From positions 62,001 to 126,000 of the forward strand of contig NW_021163323.1 of NCBI RefSeq assembly GCF_004324835.1: a DNA stretch of 64,000 nt, written 5' to 3'. Under the pieces are notes generated by a model. That model saw only the letters and a program-made list of their open reading frames with translations. It made no database searches and was not told the DNA's origin. This document shows, piece after piece, positions 34,446 to 46,194 of the stretch. Within the stretch, counting starts at the first letter, position 1. Each line of letters opens with the position of its first letter. The position numbers were made by a program, and so were the translations under genes. Origin of the DNA: Dendronephthya gigantea (Eukaryota > Cnidaria > Anthozoa > Malacalcyonacea > Nephtheidae).

Positions 34446-34551
34446 CACTCAGCAAGTACCGTTAATAAAACGAACTACCCCCCTACCCATATTTAAAATA
34501 GCGCAGTTGGCAGGGGGGTGATTCCCTTCACTTACGGGTACTTGCTGAGTG
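34446..34551. repeat. GC-rich foldback hairpin, unit 6
   Basis: Arms are kept. The loop sequence differs (GGGTACTTGCTGAGTG). Confidence 0.65.
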
Positions 34552-34764
34552 ACGGAACCACTTATGCAAATAACTATGGAGTTGTTCTTCTGATAGATAT
34601 TCTGTGCCTACACTTTCTTTTATTTTTCTTGTATTTTTATCTTTACTTGAAAGCACGACATGAAATTACCATTTAGACCTAACCCGGGGGTGACGGGAGT
34701 CAATGACCAAATTCATTACTCCTTCTGTTTCGAGAAATGCATTATAGTTTAAAATTTAGTTTAG

Positions 34765-35439
34765 CCGAATTCATATTAGAGGCGGGAAACTCGTCTTACA
34801 AGGTCAAGGAAAACAGGAAACTCGTCTTACAGGGGAAACTCCTCTTGGAAACTCATCTTAGACGGGAAACTCGTCTGATGTGAATCAGGCCACAGACGGG
34901 TTTCTCGTCAGAATTTTCCCGCCTAACTTTCCCGCGTCTAAACAAACGGTTAATTTGAACGGGAATCCCTTCTGGACGAGAAACTTGTCTTAAATTCGCA
35001 TTTAGACGGATAAATCAGACGAGTTTCTGAAATATCAACACGGTCAAGGACGGAACAAGGGTAAAGCCCGCCGCACAAGAGAGCTATCAGCTGAACTAAC
35101 GACCTCGCGAGGCAGTTAACTCAGCCTGAAAACTATCCGCACACGATAGAAACTTGCCTCTCGAGGCGAATTCCTCACGAAAAACTATCCGCACACGAGA
35201 GTAACTTGCTGAGCTAACAGCCTCGCGAGGTCTTTACCTCAGCTACCAGCTCTCGTGTGAGGCGCGCTTAACTGAGAAAATAAACAAAATTATTATCGTA
35301 ATAATCACGATACCCTTTTTAGCATTACCCGACCCATCACACGTGTAAATTTTATATCCGTTCCAAGTCATATTAAAACGGGTTTTTACAATCAACTTTC
35401 CTGTCTAAGATGAATTTCCCGTGCCTAATATGAATTTGG
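34765..35439. mobile_element. Inverted-repeat MITE, unit 6
   Basis: Full-length copy at the usual place. Confidence 0.65.
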
Positions 35440-35542
35440 TTATTAATGTGAGAGAGATGATACCTTCGGCTTCTCCGCTTCCTTGAATATACAATCCATT
35501 GTTATATGGTTTGTTGTTGTTTGAATAAGAACGTGATTTTCG

Positions 35543-35971
35543 TCAGATCTTCGCAGCAAATGGTGTCATGACAGAACTCCCTGGTTTGCAAATTATGTCG
35601 ACACCATTGTGTGTACGAGAGCCTCTGTATAATGATAAATTCACGTTAATTTAATTGTTTTGTAAGATTAAAAGTATATTATCGATTCGCTGTGTTGCTA
35701 CAAGGTTACATCTGGTCTTACCTTGGTGTTCCGAAATCACCACAACCCTGACTGTCACATTCACGGATTGAATTTCTACCATTTGAGCTGCAAAGCTGAT
35801 CAAGTTTGAAACATTGAACCGCATTATCTAGAAAAATAAATCCAGAAAAATACGATGAAGAATAACAAAGTGATACTTGAGAATTCTATGAACAAAGATA
35901 TATATCACAATATGTATTCCAGTACCTGCAAAGACTAGGAATATAACAACGATCTTAACAACTCCAAATAT
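35543..35971 (-). pseudogene. LECT2-like fragment, unit 6, start lost
   Basis: The initiator ATG is ATA here. The rest of the three-exon layout and the shared stop are kept. The sequence just upstream is fused at about 36013 to a partial minisatellite unit. Confidence 0.6.
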
Positions 35972-36012
35972 CTTTGATCTGCTAAAATTTAATCTTCTAG
36001 CTTGAAATGGCT

Positions 36013-36058
36013 TAAAATCATCTGACATTAGACAGAATAAAATACTAAAGTAGGTCAC
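36013..36058 (+). repeat. 138-bp minisatellite, about 45 bp left
   Basis: AAAATCATCTGACATTAGAC to TAGGTCAC: the end of one unit and the start of the next. It is joined on the left to the LECT2-like flank and stops on the right at the DIRS element. Confidence 0.8.
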
Positions 36059-36838
36059 TAGGTGACTCGTGGGTTTGGAAGTTTTGAGGAGAGACTTAAC
36101 TGTGAAAACGCATTTTGTTGAACTGAGGACCATTCCATCGGCTAGCGTTAGGGCGTGTAATGTCTGGCACCTCTGGCCGGATAGTAGGGCCAGTAACATT
36201 ATCAGCTTGTAAGAACAGTTTTTAAGGCTGATGTCTGGCAGTGGAATGGTAGATAGATATGATAACACAAGGTTGACATCCCATATCCCATTGTACTTGG
36301 GAAGGGATGGTCGTTTAGTATATACACCTTTAACCAAACGGCAAACCAGGAGATGAGATCCAAATGATGTTCCACCAGGTAACGTAATAACCGAAGCTAA
36401 GGCGGAGCGAGCAGTGTTTATTGCACTATAACCCAAGCCACCATCAAATAGTTGTCGTAGAAACTCTAGACCCTCTGCTAAAGGTGGTGAAATTGGATCA
36501 ATCCCTCGTTGATGACAAAATTTGCTCCATTTCCTGAGGTAAGAGCCATACTGTCTTCGGGTCCCAACCTTCCATGACGACATGATAAGCTCACAAGTTT
36601 CTTGTGAAATGCCTTGGTTAGTGATGACCGCCCTGACAAGTGGCATATCATTAGTGTCAGAGTTTGGTGAAGAGGATGTACTGTCTCTGGCTGGCTTGGT
36701 AATGTTAAGGTTAATGGGTCCTTTGGTAGTAAAACCGGATGTTGTATCAGCATTCTCAACAACTGAGGGTACCAGGTCTGTGTGGGCCAATTTGGAACTA
36801 TGAGAAGCCCTGTTGCCTGGTCCTCTCTGATTTTGCAA
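36059..36838 (-). other. DIRS part: tyrosine recombinase-like region
   Basis: The N-terminal core-binding region (WKVGTRRQYGSYLRKWSKFC) and SGQRCQTLHALTL are typical of DIRS-like recombinases, which replace the usual integrase. It is part of a broken element. Confidence 0.75.
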
Positions 36839-38691
36839 AGGGTTTGTTGAACTATGCTAAAGGGCGGAAAGGCATAGAAAATAACATTAGACCAATCAAA
36901 GTGAAATGCATTTACAGCATGTGCCTCAGGGTCTGGGTGGTAGGAAATATAGGGCTTTAATTGATAATTGATGCGTGATGCAAACAGGTCAATTTGGGGT
37001 GTGACACCTAGCTTAGCGACACTCTGGGTAAACAACTCTTTAGAGAGCATCCACTCTGTGTGGTGGTTATTTTGCCTTGAGGCCTTGTCTGCTTCTATGT
37101 TATCTATGCCTGGAATGTGAGCAATGCTCAGCCAAACAGAATGTTGGATGCACCAGCACCATATTTCAAATGTAATCTGGTTGCAAGCATGGGAGTGGGA
37201 TGTGCCCATATTTTTAATGCACGAGACTGCAGTTGTATTATCTACCATTAGTTGAACATGTTTCCCTGAAACATTCATTTGGAACGATTGTAAAGTAAGA
37301 TACACAGCTTTAAGCTCAAGGTAATTAATGTGTTCAGATGCTTCAGCAGGTAGCCAGGAGCCACTACAGGAGGTCTCATTAAGTACTCCCCCCCAGCCCA
37401 CCATAGATGCATCTGTGTGAATGACACAATCTGGTTTCCCATGACTTATGTTACTGTATGATTGCTGAACATTGGCAATCCACCAGTTCAGCTCATTTAT
37501 AGCTGGGACAGATAGATGCATCTTCTTGTCAAAATTCCCTTTTGAAGCCTTCAATGACCCAGTTTTATCCCACTCAATGTGTCGGTAATAAAGTGGGCCA
37601 AATTGGACCCCTGGGAAGCTTGAAATCAAGAGCCCGATCACTCTAGCCACTTCTCTGATAGGTACACCCTTAATATTAGAGTTTTTAAGACCTAGGCAAG
37701 CATTCTGTATCTTACAGGCTTGTTCACTGGTAAGCTTTACAGTCATAGTAATAGAGTTCAACAGGAAACCAAGAAAAACAATTTCCTGGGCTGGGACAAA
37801 CACTGATTTCTTAGGGTGAGTCACAAACCCTACTGTGTCTAAAATAGATACTGTATCTATGACATTGTGTGTACAATCCTCATAAGTGTCGCCTTGAAGA
37901 TAAGAGTCGTCTATATAGGCTGATGACTCGTGCCCCTGAGCACGAAGTGTTGCATATACAGGCTTGAGAAGTTTGGTAAATTTACGGGGGCAAACTGCTA
38001 GTCCATTTGGAAAACACACAAATTTATAAATTGTATTTTTCCATATGAATTTTAAGAACTTTTGATCAGGCTCTGCAATGGGTACAGTATAGTAAGCATC
38101 CTTGATGTCGATGGATGCCATAAAGCACTTGGGCTTCATCATGTTTATAACAGTTTTAATATTATCCATTTTAAAATGATGATATTCTACATCTCTATTA
38201 AGCCCCTTTAAATTTAGTATCATCCGGTAAGAACCGTCTTTTTTCTTTCGAACAAAAACATTAGAGAAATATTCGCCTGGTTCATGACAGGAGGTGGTGA
38301 TAACACCCTTAGATAGCAATTTAGTAATCTCATCATCAATAACAGACTGTTCAAAACCCGATAGCGCGTAAGGTCTAGGACAGTCATTTTGAGTTGGCTG
38401 GTTCACAAAGTCTATGGATAAACCACTTACAGTATTAAGTATCTCAGAGTCTGAGGTTAGCTTCACCCACTCGTTATAGTAGTGCTTGAGTTGCCCTCCT
38501 CGAAAGGACTGTAATTTCTGTTCCAGATAAACACACAACATGGGACAAAATGTGTCAAACTCAGTTACCTGTTGTTTATAAGTTTGAAGCTTTGCGATGA
38601 CGTCATTCACTTTTGTGGCCGTTTTTCCCGCTCTTTCTTTCTGTACTGTGGCTGCCTGTTGTTGTTGTAATTTGGGCGTCGGCCTTTCCAT
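36478..38691 (-). other. DIRS part: reverse transcriptase and RNase H
   Basis: Open over 737 codons. The reverse transcriptase core has FPNGLAVCPRKF and YIDD, and the RNase H region has IHTDASMVGWGG and LELKAV. The order and the downstream recombinase fit the DIRS group. Confidence 0.85.
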
Positions 38692-39839
38692 AAAAAATGT
38701 TTGCCCGTAGAGTATGCGGGTTGCGAATGTTGAGATCTAGCGCCTCTTTTGTCATATTGCGCCTTGTAATGGCGCGAGTGACTGCCGTCCACTGACTGAG
38801 CAATTCGATTAGTTGTTTTAATATTAGCTAGGCGTGACGGAAGGTCGTCGCCAAACAAAAGGCTCGTCGGTGGATGTTGCGTCGAGCAGAGTGTAGAATA
38901 CTCTTGATTTAAACAAGGGCGTAAGTATTCACGTCTGCGGAGTGACAAATCGACGTTTGCGTGCCCCAAAAGTGCCAGGGCATCTGTGGCAGTTTTAATA
39001 AGCTCGTCCACCGATAAAGGCGTACTTTTTTGGCGTGTCTCGAGCAAGTTCTCAATACACTTTGTCACAGCTGTGCCAGCTTTAGTGATGGCATGTTGTA
39101 CATTTGCGAGTCGCAAGTCTTGTTGTTTTTTTGCATGGCTTATTTGTCCCCAGATTTCTGGGTTAACTTTAGGAACAGCCAATTTTTCACAGTTAGGCGG
39201 GCGACCGTATTTGTCAAGTTTGTCTTTCAGTTTTGTGTCCGACATCTTCTCGGACCATCGTTTATTTACAATGTCCGCCAGCTGAGTCGGGAGAGGTGAG
39301 CCTAACGTCTCATCAGCATTAAACTCGTTCGCAATATCGTTCAAAAGGTCATCTTGAGCCTCTGGCGAGTCGCACTTTGTATCGCCCGTGGCGGGCTGGT
39401 CCTTCGAGGCCGATTGTATAAGTTTTTCAGCGTCATTGTCTACGCTAGGGCTAGGAGAGCCTCTGTCTTCGCTCTTAGAGCGTTTACGTTTCTTGGCGTG
39501 TCGCCGTTCGTTTCCTGAGGGGGAAGAAGAGCGCGACGAGCTGGAGTCACTTGATGACGACCTACGTCTAGAACGCCTTCCTTTCACAACTGCTTCAAAG
39601 TTGTCCATTCTTTTGTCCATACGAGCCATATTCGAGGACACTTGTTGCAAAATCTCAGCCAAATTAGGTAAATTCGCCTCCTTCGGACGTTCGTACTCGA
39701 GAAGTTTTTCTGTTTCTTCCTCTGAAGGTTGCTTGTTGTCAAGCACATCGTCCCTGGCATCGACCTCTGAGTCAGAGGATTTTGGCCTTTTTTCGCGGCG
39801 ATCCGAGTCGTCTACGTCCTTGGAAGTTGGCATAGTCAA
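38607..39839 (-). other. DIRS part: gag-like frame
   Basis: 410 codons. An acidic and serine/arginine-rich N-terminal half (RRSRRRSSSSDSSSSRSS) is followed by a conserved-looking region with KLAVPKVNPEIWGQI. Similar first frames occur in other DIRS elements. Confidence 0.65.
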
Positions 39840-40011
39840 TAGAGTATACTTACAACACGGTTTTCTCGGCGGGGTCCGCGAAGAAATCGATTATTTTAGT
39901 CGCAAGTACAAAAGACGTGCTGATCGTTAGAAAACGGTTTGTGCACTGACGTTAGAAATGGCGCGCGCCATCTCACGTGATTCCGTCATGACGTAACCAA
40001 TGACGAAATAG

Positions 40012-40043
40012 AATGATGCATTTTATGCAAACACTTTATTAGG
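40012..40043 (+). promoter_or_regulatory. Remnant promoter of gene 7
   Basis: Only the proximal part of the type I promoter is left. AATGATGCATTTTATGCAAAC is kept, the TATA element reads TATTAG (40038-40043), and the GAS-like motif and minisatellite upstream are replaced by the DIRS element. Confidence 0.45.
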
Positions 40044-40223
40044 AAGAGATATTTGTCTTCAAAAACTGATCATTTTGCAGACGATTTCGAGAAAATACAA
40101 ACACAGACTTCTCCAAGAACGAACACTGTATCTATATTCAGTCTATACAGCGAGGTTTATACTACAGAGCGACAAACAACACAGAACTTGCTTTATTATT
40201 ACGACACAAGAACGACGTGAAAT

Positions 40224-41855
40224 ATGGCTTCATATATACAAGGCTACGATGAAGAAAGGTTTGTGAACCAAATCGATCGAAATTTTCATTGCCAGATTTG
40301 CTTCAACGTCTTGAAAGAGCCGGTTATGTGTTCGAGAAACCAGCATTCTTTTTGCCGTTGTTGTATTACGAAACATCTGGAAAATTCTGAAACATGTCCA
40401 ACGTGTGCTGATGAACTGTCCGAAGAGACTTTGGCCGAACCAAACAGAATGGTAAAAGATTTTTTGAATGAATCAAAAATTCGTTGCGTTTACGTCGACA
40501 GAGGTTGTCAAGAAGTTGTAGAATTACAGCATCTTGACCGCCATGAAGATACATGTGGATATACACCAGCCGTTTGTACAAACCAAGGCTGTGGTTTAAT
40601 TGTCAACAAGCGTGATCTTATTCACCATGAAAGTGAAGTCTGTGAATTCCGAAAGTTGAAGTGTCACTCGTGCGGAGAAATGACCAAAACTTTGGCAGAT
40701 ATGGAGGAAAGAATAGCGAATATCGAGAAGAATATCGACAAGAATAATGTAACGATTGAAACTAAAATCACAAATTTAGAGAGAAACGTTGAAAAAAACA
40801 CGGCAGATATAAAAGCAGATATGGAAGGAAAACACGAAGCGGTTAACAACAAAGTCGATGGATTGAAAACAGCTTTGGTCAGAGCTTTTGATGAAATGAA
40901 GAACGTTCTTATCACGATGGAAGGCAAGAAAGTAGAAAACACAAGTAAAGACAGAAATAGACCAAGTGGTGATAAGGAAAATATAATTGTTGCTGGAGGT
41001 CTTTGGATTAACTCTGTAGAGATGTTTAACTGGCGTCAAAGAACATGGTCGCCATTACAATCAATGCCAAAGTATCGTTATGGAGCGACTTCATTTATTT
41101 ATAACAATCATATGACTATAGCTGGGGGTTGCTGTGCTGGGTCTGGCATTGTTGATGATATGATTAGAATGAATATTGACCAAAACTCTGATCTCTCAAC
41201 ACACTGGACTGACTGGAGTCACTGTCCTGTTAAACTACCTGATAAGTTGAGATACCACAGCAGTCTGCTGTATAATGATCAGTTGATAGTCTCTGGAGGT
41301 GGTAATGAAAATGGTTCATCTGACTTGATCAGAGCAGTCCAGCTTGTTCCTCCCTATACTGTGAAGACCTTATCAAGAATGCCAGAACCAAGACAATGTC
41401 ACAGCATGGAAATATTTGATGATAATTTGTTGATAGTTGGTGGAAGAACAACTGTCGAATGCAAAGACAACCTCAGCAGTGTCGTACTGTACGATATAAA
41501 GAAGAATGAGCTGAAACAGTTGTCACCACTGCCATATGAAGTGAGTGAGATGGCAACTGTGAGATGGGGAGACAACATTGTTGTTATTGGTGGCGCTGAC
41601 AAACATGGCAAGAGATTAGATACAGTTATCATTTACAATGTAAAGACAGGACAAATTCACATGCTGCCATCAATGAAATGTAAGAGGAGGGGATGTACTG
41701 CAGTTGTTATTGAAAACAACATTGTAGTCCTGGGAGGGTGGGGTGAGGACAAAGACCTGAAGTCAGTTGAAAGTTTCAACTTTGAAAGGTATTCTTGGGA
41801 AGAACTTCCAGAAATGTCTGAAGCAAGATGCTGGCCCACTGCTGTTGTTGTGTGA
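40224..41855 (+). CDS. RING-TRAF-coiled coil-Kelch protein, gene 7
   Basis: 543 residues, complete despite the altered upstream region. N-terminus of the FVNQIDRNF class. It has CADELSEETLAEPNR after the RING. Residues after the GG pairs are LWIN, CCAGSG, GNENG, RTTVEC, A and WGEDKD. It carries an extra TDWS repeat between blades 2 and 3 (THWTDWSHCPV), and HTA of the last blade is PTA. Poly(A) signal at 42104. Confidence 0.95.
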   Translation: MASYIQGYDEERFVNQIDRNFHCQICFNVLKEPVMCSRNQHSFCRCCITKHLENSETCPTCADELSEETLAEPNRMVKDFLNESKIRCVYVDRGCQEVVELQHLDRHEDTCGYTPAVCTNQGCGLIVNKRDLIHHESEVCEFRKLKCHSCGEMTKTLADMEERIANIEKNIDKNNVTIETKITNLERNVEKNTADIKADMEGKHEAVNNKVDGLKTALVRAFDEMKNVLITMEGKKVENTSKDRNRPSGDKENIIVAGGLWINSVEMFNWRQRTWSPLQSMPKYRYGATSFIYNNHMTIAGGCCAGSGIVDDMIRMNIDQNSDLSTHWTDWSHCPVKLPDKLRYHSSLLYNDQLIVSGGGNENGSSDLIRAVQLVPPYTVKTLSRMPEPRQCHSMEIFDDNLLIVGGRTTVECKDNLSSVVLYDIKKNELKQLSPLPYEVSEMATVRWGDNIVVIGGADKHGKRLDTVIIYNVKTGQIHMLPSMKCKRRGCTAVVIENNIVVLGGWGEDKDLKSVESFNFERYSWEELPEMSEARCWPTAVVV

Positions 41856-42130
41856 ACAATATGTAAGGTATTAAGTGAAAACTCCTAACATATTATGAAC
41901 AATTGAAATGAACTATAAGATTTTCACAAAGTTATAGAAATAGATTGTAGCATTTTAAGTTGATTGTCAGACATATACTGATTTATATTTTTTGTGATTA
42001 AATTTAAACTGAGTCAGTTCTTAGAATTATATATAAAAGAACAATAACAAATCTAGGAAATAGATATTTTCATTGAGGAAGGTTTAATGAAAATGAAATA
42101 CCAAATAAAACATTTGAAATAAGCTTTTCT

Positions 42131-42165
42131 GCCACTCCCCCTCCCACCTATGTTTTTTCCACTTT
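42131..42165. repeat. CT-rich tract, 3' flank of gene 7, truncated
   Basis: Just over one unit remains. It is joined directly to the block that normally lies after the AGXT-like exons and hairpin, so those are missing from this unit. Confidence 0.5.
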
Positions 42166-42330
42166 ATGATATGATATGCAAAAACCTATAGGGTTGTTAT
42201 TGTGATAGGTATTGTGTGTCTACACTTTCTTTTATTTTTATTGTATTTTTATCTTTACTTGAGAGCACGACATGAAATTACCATTTAGACCTAACCCGGG
42301 GGGTGATATGAGTGAATGACCAAATTCATT

Positions 42331-42930
42331 AGGATGTGTGCATACATACAATTAAATTAAATTAAATTCAAAGTCAATCATGTGACTACGAATGAACCAA
42401 TCACATTTAAAAAAACACAGCACCTATATTGCACCAGTATTAACAATTACAATTAAATTGACTTTTGCAAAATACCATGACATTTTCGTGCAAATAAAAC
42501 CAAATACGGTAGAAATAACTACAAAACCGTGCTCCATTTTACCAATACAACAACTATTATTACAAATAGTGTTTTGGGTTTACGATTAAACCATTCTTAT
42601 AAAGTTGTAAATGCAAATGCTGTGTTATTCCTGAGTAAGGAAGTTCCTGCGATTTTTCCAAAACTGAACCTTCATCAGCGAACCCCGAAGACTTCAAAGG
42701 CGTGAAATAAAATATCTTTGCACTAAAACCTATCAAAAATGAATGAAGTGAATTACTCTAGTGCAATACACGGGTCTACGAGGTTGTTCTCAAGTCATGC
42801 AACGATGAACCTTCCATATTTCATTTTAAAATTTATGGCTTTATTGTTGAAAATAATGAAAGCGAAAGAGAGAAATTGTGTACAAGTGAAATAGTCTGAT
42901 TGTCTTTTAAATTGTCGTGGAAAACTCATT
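42331..42930. other. Inserted segment after gene 7, shared with the unit after gene 3
   Basis: It lies between ATTCATT and ACTCATTCTG, which are adjacent in ordinary units. From 42427 on it matches 17172-17668. The left end has an AATTA-rich run (ACAATTAAATTAAATTAAATT). I recognise no gene in it. Confidence 0.5.
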
Positions 42931-42970
42931 CTGTTTCGCGAAATGCATTATAGTTTAAAATTTAGTTTAG

Positions 42971-43643
42971 CCAAATTCATATTAGAGGCGGGAAACTCGT
43001 CTTACAAGGTCAAGGAAAACGGGAAACTCGTCTTACAGGGGAAACTCCTCTTGGAAACTCATCTTAGACGGGAAACTCGTCTGATGTGAATCAGGCTACA
43101 GACGGGTTTCTCGTCAGAATTTTCCCGCCTAACTTTCCCGTCTAAACAAACGGTTAATTTGAACGAGAATCCCTTCTGGACGAGAAACTCGTCTCAAATT
43201 CGCATTTAGACAGATAAATCAGACGAGTTTCTGAAATATCAACACGGTCAAGGACGGAACAAGGGTAAAGCCCGCCGCACAAGAGAGCTATCAGCTGAAC
43301 TAACGACCTCGCGAGGCAGTTAACTCAGCCTGAAAACTATCCGCACACGATAGAAACTTGCCTCTCGAGGCGAATTCCTCACGAAAAACTATCCGCACAC
43401 GAGAGTAACTTGCTGAGCTAACAGCCTCGCGAGGTCTTTACCTCAGCTACCAGCTCTCGTGTGAGGCGCGCTTAACTGAGAAAATAAACAAAATTATTAT
43501 CGTAATAATCACGATACCCTTTTTAGCATTACCCGACCCATTACACGTGTAAATTTTTAATCCATTTCAAATCATATTAAGACGGGTTTTTACAATCAAC
43601 TTTCCTGTCTAAGATGAATTTCCCGTGCCTAATATGAATTTGG
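42971..43643. mobile_element. Inverted-repeat MITE, unit 7
   Basis: Full-length copy. The left terminus reads CCAAATTCAT, so its two ends match better than in the other copies. Confidence 0.65.
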
Positions 43644-43746
43644 TTATTAATGTGAGAGAGATGATACCTTCGGCTTCTCCGCTTCCTTGAATATACAATC
43701 CATTGTTATATGGTTTGTTGTTGTTTGAATAAGAACGTGATTTTCG

Positions 43747-44175
43747 TCAGATCTTCGCAGCAAATGGTGTCATGACAGAACTCCCTGGTTTGCAAATTAT
43801 GTCGACACCATTGTGTGTACGAGAACCTCTGTATAATGATAAATTCACGTTAATTTAATTGTTTTGTAAGATTATAAGAATATTATCGATTCGCTGTGTT
43901 GTTACAAGCTTACATCTGGTCTTACCTTGGTGTTCCGAAATCACCACAACCCTGACTGTCACATTCACGGATTGAATTTCTACCATATGAGCTGCAAAGC
44001 TGACCAAGTTTAAAACATTCAACCGCATTATCTAGAAAAATAAATCCGGAAAAATACGATGAAGAATAACGAAGTGATACTTAAGAATTCTATGAACAAA
44101 GATATATATCACAATATGTATCCCAGTACCTGCAAAGACTAGGAATATAACAACGATCTTAACAACTCCAAACAT
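43747..44175 (-). pseudogene. LECT2-like fragment, unit 7
   Basis: ATG, splice sites and frame are kept to the shared stop. Exon 2 reads CSSYGRNSIRE. Confidence 0.6.
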
Positions 44176-44471
44176 CTTTGATCTGCTAAAATTTAATCTT
44201 CTAGCTTGAAATGGCTTTTCATCGATATAATGACCGCACTTATACAGGATGTTTAAAAAAACACAACACTTAATATTTATGAATATTTTGATACGCTATA
44301 CGATCTTTTGTGATCAAAACGAAAGTGAATTTCATGAACACTTTGAAGTTGCGTTTTTCTTATTCACCCCAGCTGTAGATCAATCCACAAGATATCCTGA
44401 ACCATTTGTGAGTTGATGAAAACTCATTTAGATTGGAATATTATTGCACCGCGAAAATATTCAACTTGACT

Positions 44472-44748
44472 TAGACAGAGTAAAATACTAAAGTAGGTCA
44501 CATCTGGGTGCATTGCAAGCTAATGGGTTAACAAGAGACACTGACAGATAGTTTTGTTAACTTATTAACTGACAGTATTCTTCCACTGATGAGTAAAATC
44601 ATCTGACATTAGACAGAGTAAAATACTAAAGTATAGGTCACATCTGGGTGCATTGCAAGCTAATGGGTTAACAAGAGACACTGACAGATAGTTTTGTTAA
44701 CTTATTAACTGACAGTATTCTTCCACTGATGAGTAAAATCATCTGACA
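44472..44748 (+). repeat. 138-bp minisatellite, two copies
   Basis: Units start at 44472 and 44610. The second has a TA insertion (AAAGTATAGGTC). Confidence 0.9.
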
Positions 44749-44821
44749 CGATTAGGAAAAATCTAGGTTCATAATGCTGGACCATGCAGTTTGACTTCAC
44801 ATAGAATACATAGCTCAGTGC

Positions 44822-45041
44822 AAGGCTATTCAGGATTTAGTAAACATGAAATTATTTCCATTACACCAGATAACCTTTCACGGCTCCAGAGTCCAGATTC
44901 CAAACCGACGATTCCGTGTTTTCCATAGGATCATTTGTAAACAAATACCAGCCCTTGTGAAAGACGTTTGAAATTTATTTCAGCCAAGAGATTATTGTCT
45001 GTTGCTTTAAACATATAACAAGACGCCTGTTCTCGCGTTAA
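44822..45041 (+). promoter_or_regulatory. Type II upstream region of gene 8, distal part
   Basis: It begins AAGGCTATTCAGGATTTAG and matches 58898-59090 before gene 10. It replaces the type I promoter found in most other units. It is separated from the proximal part by a 674-bp insertion. Confidence 0.4.
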
Positions 45042-45715
45042 CTCCGGCGCACGTGCCAGTCTTCAATATAGAGCTTCTGAACATAAACAATACAGTTCAT
45101 ATTCGCCGCATTTAGATGCCTTGCGAACCAAAATGTTCGATCGCGAAATTCAGAAGCACATCGTACTTTAAAAAGTATAGAAGTTAAATCGTTCAAGAAT
45201 GTAAATAAACGATATGATACATTCGCTTTGTCTTACACTTTGCCTTTGGAATTCGCGCTTACATAGTTATATTAAATCTTCAATCCTGTGCAAACTACGA
45301 CGAGTCAAAGCGCCCATACACGACCACATCATCTTGTTAAACGGCGAAATAGCAGCGATATTACTAAAATAGGACCAGAATCTACACGTATTAAATATAT
45401 TCTTACCCCAATTCAGTCTAAACTTAATCGAAAAGCATGAAAAGAACGGTTTATTTGTTCCTCTTGGAGGAATTGCCGTATCATGCGAGCGAAATCGAAT
45501 CGCGCATCGGAAAATTAGCCAAAGCTGTGCACCACAACTCTTGGGAGACAAGACTGGGACATAGATAAATCCAATCACATACACGTTTTAAATGCTAGAA
45601 TGTTTCGCGCCATTACAGACTTGCGACGACGAAAAATAATAAAAATAAAAATAAAAAAACAAAAAAAACAAAACAAAACCGAGGCGAATTTTCAACTCCA
45701 TCGCTGACGCCGGAG
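45042..45715. mobile_element. Possible Harbinger-like MITE, 674 bp
   Basis: Inverted ends CTCCGGCG and CGCCGGAG lie between TAA trinucleotides (45039-45041 and 45716-45718), as expected for TWA target duplications. Gene 10 lacks the segment. The inverted repeat is only 8 to 9 bp, and the right side holds an A-rich run (about 45635-45678), so the family is uncertain. The longest frame, 45267-45584 on the minus strand, is not recognisable. Confidence 0.4.
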
Positions 45716-45718
45716 TAA

Positions 45719-46050
45719 TTAGTCGAAAGATTCGAAATAAATTTTAATGCAGACTTTATCCGCATCGATCATAATATACTTAGTCTAAATATTTCATTAT
45801 TATGATTGATTTTTCTTGGTATAAAGTAATAAAAGTATCATTTTCTCAGAACTCATTTCCATATAATGAAATAAGAAATTCCTACAACATAAACACAACC
45901 AATTGCAAGTGAGTATTTCAATAGGAGGTCAATGACCTTTTGTCACAAGACCATACAAGACATGATAATAATATCATATTTTCATAGCAACAAATTCCTG
46001 TCAACAACACTCCTTAAATATATTTGTCTTCGTAAATTTATCATTTTTGG
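45719..46050 (+). promoter_or_regulatory. Type II upstream region of gene 8, proximal part
   Basis: Contains TATAAA at 45820-45825 and the CCATATAATGAAATAAGAAA block shared with genes 3 and 10. The family 5' UTR starts at about 46050. Confidence 0.4.
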
Positions 46051-46194
46051 GAAGACTTCGAGAAAATACAAACACAGACATCTCCAAGAACGAACACTGT
46101 ATCTATATTCAGTCTATACAGCGAGGTTTATACTACAGAGCGACAAACAACACAGAACTTGTTTTATTATTACGACACAAGAACAACGTGAAAT

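Larger units (their letters stand above)
36059..40011 (-). mobile_element. DIRS-type retroelement, broken
   Basis: A tyrosine-recombinase retrotransposon of the DIRS-1-like group, lying on the minus strand. Parts in its own order are a gag-like frame, a reverse transcriptase/RNase H frame and a tyrosine recombinase frame, which overlap as is usual for the group. Base composition is richer in G and C than in the host units around it. It is broken, with one or two major breaks, and I do not see a matching pair of terminal repeats. The long open frames suggest a fairly recent arrival. It sits in gene 7's upstream region. Confidence 0.85.

Noticed and set aside
39388-39930. + strand 180-codon frame opposite the DIRS gag-like region
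   Set aside because: It mirrors the serine- and arginine-rich codons on the other strand and has no recognisable domain.
45267-45584. Minus-strand 105-codon frame in the gene 8 leader insertion
   Set aside because: No recognisable motif, single copy, within a likely nonautonomous element.
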